This document shows, piece by piece, positions 1 through 5,407 of a stretch of DNA of 12,527 bases; within the stretch, counting starts at the first letter, position 1; each line of letters starts with the position of its first letter. The position numbers and the translations under genes were made by a program. Below the pieces are notes generated by a model that ran no database searches, was not told where the DNA came from, and saw only the letters and a list, made by a program, of their open reading frames with translations. The DNA is taken from assembly GCA_000990145.1 (NCBI GenBank), contig LBSW01000038.1, positions 1 to 12,527 on the forward strand. The letters are read 5' to 3'. This DNA is from Parcubacteria group bacterium GW2011_GWB1_37_13. Its GTDB lineage: Bacteria; Patescibacteriota; Minisyncoccia; Phycocordibacterales; UBA9973.

Positions 1-540
1 GGTAGGGATTTTTTGTATTACAGTCTCCATTATTATTTTCCAGATAAATTTAATAGAAATATCAATAATCCACTATTGATTGAAAAAAATAATATTTTTT
101 CTTTTTCTGTAAACGCTAAGTTTGCATGGCTTATGATTCAATTTTTTAAAGTTCCTGTTTTATTTAAAGAATTAGGGTTATCTTTGTTGATAGGTGGTAA
201 ACAAATAAAAACTTTTTGGGATTTTATAGTTTCAATAATTAGCCCAAATCAAAAATCAGCCCAAGAAGCTATTGAAGAGGTTGAAAAATTAATAGGTCAA
301 GGTTTTGTAGCAGGCATAGACATTTCTTTAAGTCTTTGGGGCTTGATGGATCATGTTATTTTTGTATATGGTTATAATGAAGATAATTTGTATGTTTTTG
401 ACACTCATCAGGTTGCAGGATTGGAATATGAAAAAATTACTAAAGATACAAGATATATAATGAAAATATCTAAAAATACAATCATAAAAAAGTGGTCCAG
501 ATTTGGAAGAGTTTGGGTAGTGAAAAAGGAATTTGTTTAA
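1..540 (+). CDS. C39-like (papain-fold) peptidase domain protein, 3' part
   Basis: The frame is open to the left edge (G-R-D-F precedes the TTG at 13), so this is the last 179 codons of a gene that begins outside the window; the TTG is probably not the start. The C-terminal half contains DHVIFVYGYNEDNLYVFDTH, which resembles the His/Asp half of peptidase C39-like domains, where the pattern is a histidine followed by a hydrophobic strand, a YG turn and an aspartate before a second strand. The catalytic cysteine of that family would lie near the N-terminus, outside the window, so activity cannot be judged. No membrane segment is obvious in the visible part. It ends about 70 bp before gatC, with a 20-bp palindrome between. 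The call rests on motif shape and is moderate. Confidence 0.5.
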   Translation, partial: GRDFLYYSLHYYFPDKFNRNINNPLLIEKNNIFSFSVNAKFAWLMIQFFKVPVLFKELGLSLLIGGKQIKTFWDFIVSIISPNQKSAQEAIEEVEKLIGQGFVAGIDISLSLWGLMDHVIFVYGYNEDNLYVFDTHQVAGLEYEKITKDTRYIMKISKNTIIKKWSRFGRVWVVKKEFV

Positions 541-541
541 T

Positions 542-561
542 ATCTACGCTATAGCGTAGAT
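542..561. terminator. 20-bp perfect palindrome, possible terminator
   Basis: ATCTACGCTATAGCGTAGAT is a perfect palindrome starting 2 nt after the stop of the first gene. As RNA it folds into an 8-bp stem with a TATA tetraloop. A T-rich stretch follows about 15 nt later rather than directly, so it is not a classical intrinsic terminator. It could act as an mRNA 3' end or as a protein-binding operator before gatC. Confidence 0.4.
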
Positions 562-598
562 TGCATAAATAGATTGGTTTTATTTTTTGTTTTAATTT

Positions 599-607
599 TG
601 TTATACT
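599..607 (+). promoter_or_regulatory. Extended -10 promoter of gatC
   Basis: TGTTATACT fits the extended -10 pattern TGn followed by TATACT at 602-607. The ATG of gatC begins after only 6 nt, so the expected transcription start falls on the start codon and the mRNA should be leaderless. No Shine-Dalgarno sequence is present. No convincing -35 box is seen. Confidence 0.6.
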
Positions 608-613
608 TTCAGT

Positions 614-886
614 ATGAACATTAAAGATATAGAAAACCTTGCAGCACTTGCTAGATTAGAGCTTACAGAAAAAGAAAAAGAAGGATTGCTTTCCGATATG
701 GACAGTATTTTGGGGTATGTAAAACAAATTGAAGAAGTAAAAATTAAAGAAGTAAAGCTCGACTATGATCTAAAAAATATTTGGCGGGAAGATAATCCAG
801 GACAGCGTGAATTCTCAAAAGAGCTAATTATTTCGCAATTTCCAGACTCACAAGACGAGTTTCTGAAAGTAAAAAAGATTCTATAA
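614..886 (+). CDS. gatC: Asp-tRNA(Asn)/Glu-tRNA(Gln) amidotransferase subunit C
   Basis: GatC is the small subunit of GatCAB, the cytoplasmic enzyme that amidates Asp-tRNA(Asn) and/or Glu-tRNA(Gln). It wraps around and stabilises GatA. The 90-residue length is normal. Family landmarks are all present: LARLELTE near residue 13, ILGYVKQIEEV around 32-42, the WREDNPG segment around 57-63, and the FPDSQDEFLKVKKIL tail. The ATG at 614 is the first in frame and sits 6 nt after a -10 box. gatA follows after 10 nt, so the two form an operon. gatB, the kinase and tRNA-binding subunit, is not in the window and must lie elsewhere if the complex is complete. Confidence 0.95.
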   Translation: MNIKDIENLAALARLELTEKEKEGLLSDMDSILGYVKQIEEVKIKEVKLDYDLKNIWREDNPGQREFSKELIISQFPDSQDEFLKVKKIL

Positions 887-896
887 ATATATACCT

Positions 897-2306
897 ATGA
901 TTGATTTGCAAAATTTAACAATTAAAGAAGCAAGAAAAAAACTAGACGCCAAAGAATTTTCAGCAGTTGATTTGGCGTCGGCTTATTTGGCGGAAATTAA
1001 AAAGAAAAATAAAGAACTTAACGCTTATCTGGAAGTTTATAACGATGTATTGGATCAAGCAAAAATTGCAGACGAAATGATCACTAAAGGGAAATCATAT
1101 CCGCTTCTCGGAATTCCACTCGCTATTAAAGATGCCATTTTAATCAAGGGCAGACGCGCTTCTGCCGCCTCTAAAATATTAGAAAACTATATTTCCCCGT
1201 ACGATAGCACAGTGATCTCCAAATTAAAAAAACAAGGGGCAGTGTTTTTAGGCAGAACAAATATGGATGAATTTGCCTTAGGGAGTTCTACTGAAAATTC
1301 GGCTTATGGAGTGACAAAAAATCCTTATGATAATTCGCGGGTGGCTGGAGGAACCTCAGGCGGTTCAGCGGCCGTCGTGATTGGCAATATGGCCCTTGGT
1401 GCTCTTGGATCGGACACTGGCGGGTCAGTTCGCTTGCCATCTGCATTCTGCGGGGTTGTTGGATTGAAGCCCACATACGGCAAAGTTTCCCGCTACGGTC
1501 TTATAGCAGCTGCGTCATCTCTTGATTGCATTGGTCCGATTGCCAAAAATATTGAAGATGCGCGGATTATTTTCGATGCTATTGTCGGACACGATCCTAT
1601 GGACAGTACAAGCGTTACCGATAGCACGTATCCAAAATTACCCACGAAGAAAATTATTGGCGTGCCTTTCGATTTGATAAGTCAAGAAGGAATTGATCAT
1701 AAAATTAAAGAAGATTTTCAAAGTGCAGTGAAAAATTTTAAGAATTTGGGATATCAAATAAAAAATATTAAATTGCCGAATTGTATCGCTTTGTACTACA
1801 TTATTAATTTTGCTGAAGTATCTTCCAATCTTGCGCGTTTTGACGGCGTAAGGTATGGTTTGCACAAAAACGGCAAAAATCTGCTGGAAGATTATTTGTT
1901 AAGCAAGGGCGCAGGTTTTGGCAAAGAATCTCGAAGGAGAATTTTACTCGGCACCTATGTTCTTTCTGCCGGTTATTACGACGCATATTATGGCAAAGCG
2001 CAAACCGCTCGAGCGTCTCTAAAAAAAGAATTTAAAGAATTATTTTCCGAAGTTGATTTGGTTTTTACGCCCACATCTCCAATACCGGCTTGGAAAATCG
2101 GCGAAAAAAATGATCCACTTTCTGTATATTTAGCTGATATTTTTACAGTTACGGCAAATATCGTTGGTTTGCCAGCAATTTCTTTACCATCGGGTTCTAT
2201 TGAAATAGAAGGCAAAAAATTACCGCTTGGTATTCAATTTATGGCTCCGCACGGAAGAGAAGATTTACTTTTTGAAGTTGGTAAAAAGTTTGAGGCAATA
2301 AAGTAA
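897..2306 (+). CDS. gatA: Asp-tRNA(Asn)/Glu-tRNA(Gln) amidotransferase subunit A
   Basis: GatA is the amidase-signature subunit that hydrolyses glutamine and feeds ammonia to GatB. At 469 residues it is slightly shorter than the usual 480-490. The active-site lysine is K78 (GIPLAIKDA) and the nucleophile is S177 (GSDTGGSVR). The position of the bridging cis-serine, S154 in Staphylococcus aureus GatA, is T153 here (VAGGTSGGSA); see findings. The segments RTNMDEFALGSS, FCGVVGLKPTYGKVSRYG and the C-terminal LPAISLPSG and PLGIQFMAP are typical. The ATG at 897 leaves a 10-nt gap after gatC, with no clear ribosome binding site. The gene ends 23 nt before the next, which has its own promoter. Confidence 0.96.
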   Translation: MIDLQNLTIKEARKKLDAKEFSAVDLASAYLAEIKKKNKELNAYLEVYNDVLDQAKIADEMITKGKSYPLLGIPLAIKDAILIKGRRASAASKILENYISPYDSTVISKLKKQGAVFLGRTNMDEFALGSSTENSAYGVTKNPYDNSRVAGGTSGGSAAVVIGNMALGALGSDTGGSVRLPSAFCGVVGLKPTYGKVSRYGLIAAASSLDCIGPIAKNIEDARIIFDAIVGHDPMDSTSVTDSTYPKLPTKKIIGVPFDLISQEGIDHKIKEDFQSAVKNFKNLGYQIKNIKLPNCIALYYIINFAEVSSNLARFDGVRYGLHKNGKNLLEDYLLSKGAGFGKESRRRILLGTYVLSAGYYDAYYGKAQTARASLKKEFKELFSEVDLVFTPTSPIPAWKIGEKNDPLSVYLADIFTVTANIVGLPAISLPSGSIEIEGKKLPLGIQFMAPHGREDLLFEVGKKFEAIK

Positions 2307-2308
2307 AA

Positions 2309-2317
2309 TGGTATAAT
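2309..2317 (+). promoter_or_regulatory. Extended -10 promoter of the HEPN-like gene
   Basis: TGGTATAAT is a perfect extended -10 element (TATAAT at 2312-2317). The start codon is 12 nt downstream at 2330, which predicts a 5' leader of about 6 nt, too short for a Shine-Dalgarno sequence. It overlaps the intergenic gap right after the gatA stop. Confidence 0.65.
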
Positions 2318-2329
2318 ATCCCGATATAT

Positions 2330-2980
2330 ATGGCTACACCGTTAACAGTAACTCAAAACCCCGTTCTTGGCGATTCAGTGCTTGGTTCTAGATGGTTAAA
2401 TCCAGATCACCTGTTTAATCAGAGCGTTTCGTTCTTTAACGACCTTTTAGGATTTAATGCTACTAATGGCCCGCAGATAATAGCTATTTACCATGCTGTT
2501 GTTTTTTTGTTTTCACTGTTTTTTCTTACAATTATTTCTTATTGCGCAATTCGTCTGCTTGAAATCAGAAGCAAGGAACGCAAGCATCTTCTGCACGAAA
2601 TTACTGAATATGCTCACTTTCAAGCAGAACGCGAGAAAAAAATTCATCAAGGAGAAACAGTGTCTAAAAACGAGAAGTGGGTAAAAACTTTGAATTATCT
2701 TTTTTCACAACATCCAAGTGATTGGAAGCTGGCAGTTATTGAAGCTGATGCTATGCTTGAATCTTTGTTGGATCAGCTTGGCTTAAGCGGAGAAACTCTC
2801 GGAGATAAATTAAAATCAGCCGATAAAGATAAATTTCGCGGTTTTGCTTCTGCTTGGGAAGTGCATACTATTAGAAATAAAATAGTTCACGAGGGAGTTT
2901 CCTTTGAGCTTTCCCACCATGAGGCAAAAAGAGTGATTGCTTTGTACGAGCAAATTTTCCGCGAATACGGATTTATCTAA
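2330..2980 (+). CDS. Membrane-anchored protein with HEPN-like C-terminal domain
   Basis: This 216-residue protein has an N-terminal segment of about 48 residues, one strongly hydrophobic membrane span at roughly 50-75 (IIAIYHAVVFLFSLFFLTII), a charged linker, and a helical C-terminal domain from about 115. The domain contains R182-N-K-I-V-H187, matching the R-polar-x3-H motif (R-x4-6-H) of HEPN-superfamily proteins, several of which are ribonucleases. The preceding WKLAVIEADAMLESLL helix and the following EAKRVIALYEQI helix fit a four-helix HEPN bundle. I recall similar uncharacterised proteins in CPR genomes but cannot name a family. The ATG at 2330 follows its own promoter closely. Ribonuclease activity is only inferred from the motif; a structural role is equally possible. 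Confidence 0.75.
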   Translation: MATPLTVTQNPVLGDSVLGSRWLNPDHLFNQSVSFFNDLLGFNATNGPQIIAIYHAVVFLFSLFFLTIISYCAIRLLEIRSKERKHLLHEITEYAHFQAEREKKIHQGETVSKNEKWVKTLNYLFSQHPSDWKLAVIEADAMLESLLDQLGLSGETLGDKLKSADKDKFRGFASAWEVHTIRNKIVHEGVSFELSHHEAKRVIALYEQIFREYGFI

Positions 2981-2992
2981 CTTTAATATTTG

Positions 2993-3305
2993 TTGCGGGA
3001 GGCCGAATCGAACGGCCGTCTTAAGGTTATGCTTTACCACTTCAGTTTTCACTGCTTCAAAAAAGAATTTGTGGTCTGGACTATACCATCTCCTTTTTCA
3101 AAAGATAATTTGAAAATTAAGGAGCTCGCCATCTAGTCTCTACACATTTATATCCGACTCATGCCGGAAAATTTAGCTCGGAATTGTCTTTCTGTCTGTG
3201 ATGACAGATAGGATTTCTCCGAATTTGGCGAGTGCACACCTCCAGGTTTCCCAAGAGGGGGCCCCACAAGTTGAGCCTTACGAGATGCCTCTTCTCTATC
3301 CCGCT
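2993..3305 (-). tRNA. Initiator tRNA-fMet(CAT), split by a group I intron
   Basis: On the minus strand the 5' exon is 3305-3274 and the 3' exon 3031-2993; removing 3032-3273 leaves a complete cloverleaf. Acceptor bases 2-7 pair fully (GCGGGA with TCCCGC), while position 1-72 is an A.A mismatch, the hallmark of bacterial initiator tRNA. D stem GAGA/TCTC, D loop with G18G19, anticodon stem TAAGG/CCTTA, loop CTCATAA (anticodon CAT), T stem GGCCG/CGGCC and a canonical T loop TTCGATT are all intact. The discriminator is A; the genome continues with CAA, so CCA is not encoded. The variable loop has 4 nt (AGAC). A -10 box lies 6 nt upstream, so transcription probably starts at base 1. Confidence 0.9.
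3032..3273 (-). ncRNA. Group I intron (IC3-like) in tRNA-fMet
   Basis: This 242-nt intron sits between U33 and C34 of the anticodon loop. The upstream exon ends in U and the intron ends in G, as group I splicing requires. The core resembles the Azoarcus tRNA-Ile IC3 intron: GGGAAACC at 3252-3245, CAAATTCGG at 3227-3219, the P7 5' strand GTGTAGAGACTAGATGGC at 3145-3128, and the P7 3' strand TATAGTCC at 3085-3078. The exon end GGCU can pair with GGCC near the intron start to form P1 with a terminal U.G pair. A CAGT-GAAA-ACTG hairpin lies near the 3' end. No reading frame for an endonuclease is contained inside it. Group I introns in initiator tRNA genes are known from some cyanobacteria. Confidence 0.88.
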
Positions 3306-3308
3306 ATA

Positions 3309-3701
3309 TTGATTATACTATACTGTTTAGGATTATATTGGGGAGAAGGTTACAAGTATGAAAATGGTGAGTTTGGATTCACAAACAGCAATCCACTTAT
3401 GATACATTTTTATTTTAAATGGCTGAAATTATGGGATGTAGAAAAAAATTCTCTTGTATTTCGTCTGACTCTTAATGAATTTTTTAGAAAAGAAGAGAAT
3501 AATATAAAACTTTTTTGGATAAATTTCTTGGGTATTAAAAAAGAACAATTTTCAAAAACTACTTTTATAAAAACAAGTCTTAAAAAAGCTTCTCTAAAAA
3601 ATATATTAAAATATAAGGGTATTTTGAGAGTCAAAGTAAGAAAAGGTACGCTTTTGAGAAATAAGATTTTAGGAGCTATAGAACATATCTCAAGTATCTG
3701 A
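3309..3701 (+). pseudogene. Truncated homing-endonuclease-like protein (LGLYWGEG motif)
   Basis: The frame is open from 3198, but its first part runs antisense through the tRNA-fMet exon and intron and is not credible protein. Recognisable sequence starts around the TTG at 3309: LYCLGLYWGEGYKYENGEFGFTNSNP. The LGLYWGEG segment followed by a strand ending in NS(D/N)P resembles a family common in CPR genomes that has an N-terminal helix-turn-helix and a LAGLIDADG-like motif. About 130 residues remain, including a later KYKGILRVKVRKG strand and a C-terminal helix. The helix-turn-helix is missing, and the coding signal stops at the tRNA boundary, so the gene appears cut. It could be a remnant of an endonuclease linked to the intron, but that link is inference. 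Family assignment is from memory of the motif. Confidence 0.5.
3312..3317 (-). promoter_or_regulatory. -10 box of tRNA-fMet
   Basis: Read on the minus strand, 3317-3312 is TATAAT, with 6 nt before the first base of mature tRNA-fMet at 3305. The usual spacing puts the transcription start exactly on tRNA base 1. No TGn extension and no good -35 are seen. Confidence 0.55.
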
Positions 3702-3725
3702 AAACTTTTATTTTTACAAATTTTC

Positions 3726-3734
3726 TGTTATATT
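3726..3734 (+). promoter_or_regulatory. Extended -10 promoter of tRNA-Met
   Basis: TGTTATATT fits TGn plus TATATT (3729-3734). The mature tRNA begins 9 nt later at 3744, giving a predicted leader of only about 3 nt. Confidence 0.5.
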
Positions 3735-3743
3735 CATAAATAT

Positions 3744-3819
3744 GTCGGCGTAGCTCAGTCAGTAGAGCGGAGGACTCATAAGCCTCAGGTCGCAGGCGCA
3801 CTCCCTGCCGCCGACACCA
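3744..3819 (+). tRNA. tRNA-Met(CAT), elongator, with unusual elbow
   Basis: The 76-nt cloverleaf has acceptor stem GTCGGCG/CGCCGAC, discriminator A and an encoded CCA. D stem GCTC/GAGC, T stem GCAGG/CCTGC. The anticodon loop is CTCATAA (CAT), on a stem with four pairs and an A31.G39 mismatch next to the loop. The full 1-72 pair argues against an initiator. It is either elongator Met or the Ile2 species whose C34 is modified to lysidine; I cannot separate these by eye. The D loop has A18 instead of G18, and the T loop is CGCACTC instead of TTCRANY, so positions 54, 55 and 58 all deviate. The gene may be functional with a rebuilt elbow, or decaying. Confidence 0.85.
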
Positions 3820-3855
3820 ATAATTGAAAACTCTTTGAAATTGGATCATTTTATG

Positions 3856-3861
3856 TATAAT
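3856..3861 (+). promoter_or_regulatory. -10 box of tRNA-Asp
   Basis: A consensus TATAAT ends 8 nt before the first base of tRNA-Asp, so the predicted primary transcript carries a 5' leader of one or two nucleotides at most. tRNA-Asp thus appears to have its own promoter, separate from tRNA-Met. Confidence 0.55.
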
Positions 3862-3869
3862 GAAACAAT

Positions 3870-3943
3870 GCGACCGTAGATCAATTGGTTAGATCGCGTC
3901 CCTGTCACGGACGAGGTTGCCGGTTCAAATCCGGTCGGTCGCG
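3870..3943 (+). tRNA. tRNA-Asp(GTC)
   Basis: Acceptor GCGACCG pairs perfectly with CGGTCGC; discriminator G as expected for tRNA-Asp. The anticodon loop CTGTCAC gives GTC. D loop with G18G19 and T loop TTCAAAT are canonical, with T stem GCCGG/CCGGT including one G.U pair. The sequence after the discriminator is CTA, so CCA must be added after transcription. It serves as an ordinary control for the two neighbouring tRNAs with altered elbows. Confidence 0.95.
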
Positions 3944-3963
3944 CTAGCGAATGAAGTGGGAAC

Positions 3964-3972
3964 TGGTATAAT
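3964..3972 (+). promoter_or_regulatory. Extended -10 promoter of the structured small RNA
   Basis: TGGTATAAT, an ideal extended -10 box, lies in the gap after tRNA-Asp. The predicted start is near 3979. No open reading frame with coding character follows before the terminator at 4134-4168, so it should drive a non-coding RNA. Confidence 0.6.
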
Positions 3973-3978
3973 GGACAC

Positions 3979-4168
3979 AGGGTAGTGAGAGTTGGTATTT
4001 TATAACTTTGATTATGAACGGGGGTCGTGAATTAAATCCGTCATCCGCCTTGTGCGGTGGATTTGTCCGAAAGGACAGAAGGTAGCGGTGAAAAGCGATA
4101 ACTGGCTTACGGGTGTATCAAGAGTGCTACTCTAACAAAAAACTTCCATTTTGGAAGTTTTTTGTTTT
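3979..4168 (+). ncRNA. Unidentified structured small RNA, about 190 nt
   Basis: The stretch lies between an extended -10 promoter and a perfect intrinsic terminator. Visible helices: AAATCC (4034-4039) with GGATTT (4059-4064), enclosing CCGC/GCGG (4045-4048 and 4054-4057); a GTCC-GAAA-GGAC hairpin with a GNRA tetraloop at 4065-4076; and AGAGT-GCT-ACTCT at 4121-4133. GTAGC at 4082-4086 could instead pair with GCTAC at 4126-4130, which would form a long-range helix. I compared it by eye with RNase P RNA, SRP RNA, 6S RNA, tmRNA, 5S rRNA, T-box and common riboswitches and found no match. It may be a free small RNA, since the next gene has its own promoter after the terminator. Confidence 0.55.
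4134..4168 (+). terminator. Intrinsic terminator of the small RNA
   Basis: A perfect 15-bp inverted repeat (AACAAAAAACTTCCA at 4134-4148, its complement at 4152-4166) with a TTT loop. The distal strand holds a run of six T and ends in GTTTT. It separates the small RNA from the hydrolase gene. Confidence 0.85.
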
Positions 4169-4179
4169 ATAACTAAAAA

Positions 4180-4188
4180 TGCTAAAAT
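4180..4188 (+). promoter_or_regulatory. Extended -10 promoter of the hydrolase-Nudix operon
   Basis: TGCTAAAAT: extended -10 with TAAAAT at 4183-4188, and the ATG follows after exactly 6 nt. The predicted transcript starts on the start codon. The region where a -35 would lie is inside the preceding terminator. Confidence 0.6.
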
Positions 4189-4194
4189 GCCTCT

Positions 4195-4815
4195 ATGAAA
4201 AAGAAAACACAAATCTTAATGATTCACGGTGGCAACACTTTTGAAAACAAAAAAGACTATTTGAAGTATTTGAAAACAAAGAAAGTTTCTATTGAAAAGA
4301 AAGTTCGTTGGTCTGAAGGTTATTTTGACAAAGAACTAGGTAAAAGTTTTGAAATTATTAAACCTCGTATGCCTCTCCAAGACGATGCTAAATACGAAGA
4401 TTGGAAAATATGGTTTGAAAGATATATTCCTTTCTTAAGAAACAATGTAATTTTAATTGGCAGTTCTTTGGGCGGTATTTTTCTTGCAAAAAATTTGTCA
4501 GAAAATAAATTTCCAAAGAAAATACTTGCCACGTATATAATTTGCCCTCCTTTTGATAATACTCTACCAAACGAAGCTCTTGTTGGCGGTTTTAAGCTCA
4601 AGTCTGATTTGTCTTTAATTGAGAAAAATTGTAAAAATACCACTCTCATATTTTCAAAAGATGACGATGTCGTTCCAGTATCTCACGCTGAAAAGTACAG
4701 AAGTAAACTGAAGAACTCAAAATTCATTTTTTATAAAAATAAAAATGGGCATTTTCGTGTTCCAAAGTTTCCCGAAATTGTTAAAATGATTAAAAATGAT
4801 GCAAAGAAGATATAA
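4195..4815 (+). CDS. Alpha/beta hydrolase, RBBP9/YdeN-like
   Basis: This 206-residue soluble protein has an alpha/beta-hydrolase layout. An N-terminal strand ends in MIHGGNT (residues 9-14). The nucleophile elbow is G89-S-S91-L-G-G with S91 as candidate nucleophile. An acidic residue lies in FSKDDDVVP (D157 or D158), and the histidine is H186 in NGHF. The small size and the order of motifs fit the RBBP9/YdeN family of serine hydrolases, whose bacterial substrates are mostly unknown. There is no signal peptide, so it acts in the cytoplasm. The Nudix gene begins 2 nt after its stop, so the two are translationally coupled. The start at 4195 is supported by the -10 box 6 nt upstream. Substrate unknown. 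Confidence 0.85.
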   Translation: MKKKTQILMIHGGNTFENKKDYLKYLKTKKVSIEKKVRWSEGYFDKELGKSFEIIKPRMPLQDDAKYEDWKIWFERYIPFLRNNVILIGSSLGGIFLAKNLSENKFPKKILATYIICPPFDNTLPNEALVGGFKLKSDLSLIEKNCKNTTLIFSKDDDVVPVSHAEKYRSKLKNSKFIFYKNKNGHFRVPKFPEIVKMIKNDAKKI

Positions 4816-4817
4816 AT

Positions 4818-5255
4818 ATGGAAGACAAAAAAATCATTATTAAAGTTCGGGCAATTATTTTACACGAAGGAAAGTTGTTGGTGGTGCGACACCCTCACGA
4901 TACAAGCTTCGTAGCACTTACTGGAGGTCATTTAGAATGGGGAGAAGATGTAAAAGAATGTTTATCTAGAGAAATAGTTGAAGAGCTTGGGGTAAAGCCA
5001 GAAATAGGTAGGTTATTTTATATAAACAATTATACCCAATCTGATGGTAAACAGTATGTGGAGTTTTTCTTTGAGATAAAGAACGGAGTAGATTATTTAG
5101 ACACTACAAAACTTACTCGTTCTCACGCTCACGAAATTGCTGAAATAGTTTGGATAAGTCCCACGGACGATGTTCGCATTCTTCCAAAACTATTTGCAGA
5201 GGACTTTAAGGCAGGGAAGGTGGTTTCAGATGAAGTTAGGTTTATAAAAGGTTAG
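4818..5255 (+). CDS. Nudix hydrolase
   Basis: Nudix enzymes hydrolyse nucleoside diphosphates linked to another moiety, using a magnesium-binding helix. The complete Nudix box is present at residues 37-59: G37-x5-E43-x7-R51-E52-I-V-E55-E56-L-G58-V59, exactly the GX5EX7REUXEEXGU pattern. The protein is 145 residues, a single domain with the usual N-terminal strands (IIIKVRAIILHEGKLLVVRH). It forms an operon with the upstream hydrolase, and the pair may act on the same unidentified metabolite. The exact substrate cannot be told from the sequence; sequences of this general type include NUDT/MutT-like housecleaning and ADP-ribose enzymes. Confidence 0.93.
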   Translation: MEDKKIIIKVRAIILHEGKLLVVRHPHDTSFVALTGGHLEWGEDVKECLSREIVEELGVKPEIGRLFYINNYTQSDGKQYVEFFFEIKNGVDYLDTTKLTRSHAHEIAEIVWISPTDDVRILPKLFAEDFKAGKVVSDEVRFIKG

Positions 5256-5272
5256 CGTAAAACAATAAAAAT

Positions 5273-5407
5273 ATGAAAAAATTTATCTGTGATGGAGAGA
5301 AATACAAATTCGGTGATGGCTATATCTATATGCAGGCGATTACAGTTTCCCGCTACCGAACCCAGTATCCATACATTGAGAGTATTTGCGACCAAGGTTT
5401 TAAATAG
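5273..5407 (+). CDS. Small hypothetical protein, 44 aa
   Basis: ATG at 5273 to TAG at 5405-5407 encodes a 44-residue peptide starting MKKFICDGEKYKFGDGYIY and ending with ESICDQGFK. It has two cysteines, many aromatic residues and no membrane segment. It lies 17 nt after the Nudix stop on the same strand and could be the third gene of that operon. Its base composition differs from the AT-rich non-coding DNA after it. I do not recognise it, and a chance ORF is possible. Confidence 0.4.
   Translation: MKKFICDGEKYKFGDGYIYMQAITVSRYRTQYPYIESICDQGFK

Noticed and set aside
1288..2215. Several minus-strand open frames antisense to gatA
   Set aside because: They are mutually overlapping, show no domain features, and lie opposite a strongly conserved gene; they are shadows.
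3198..3308. N-terminal extension of the endonuclease-like ORF
   Set aside because: This part runs antisense through the tRNA-fMet 5' exon and intron core, whose RNA structure fully explains the sequence.
4065..4076. GTCC-GAAA-GGAC as a hammerhead ribozyme helix
   Set aside because: The conserved CUGAUGA and GAAAC core sequences on either side are missing.
3979..4168. Small RNA as RNase P RNA because of ACAGAA and GGCTTAC segments
   Set aside because: It is far too short and lacks the GAGGAAAGUCC-type conserved region; the shared words are few and in the wrong order.
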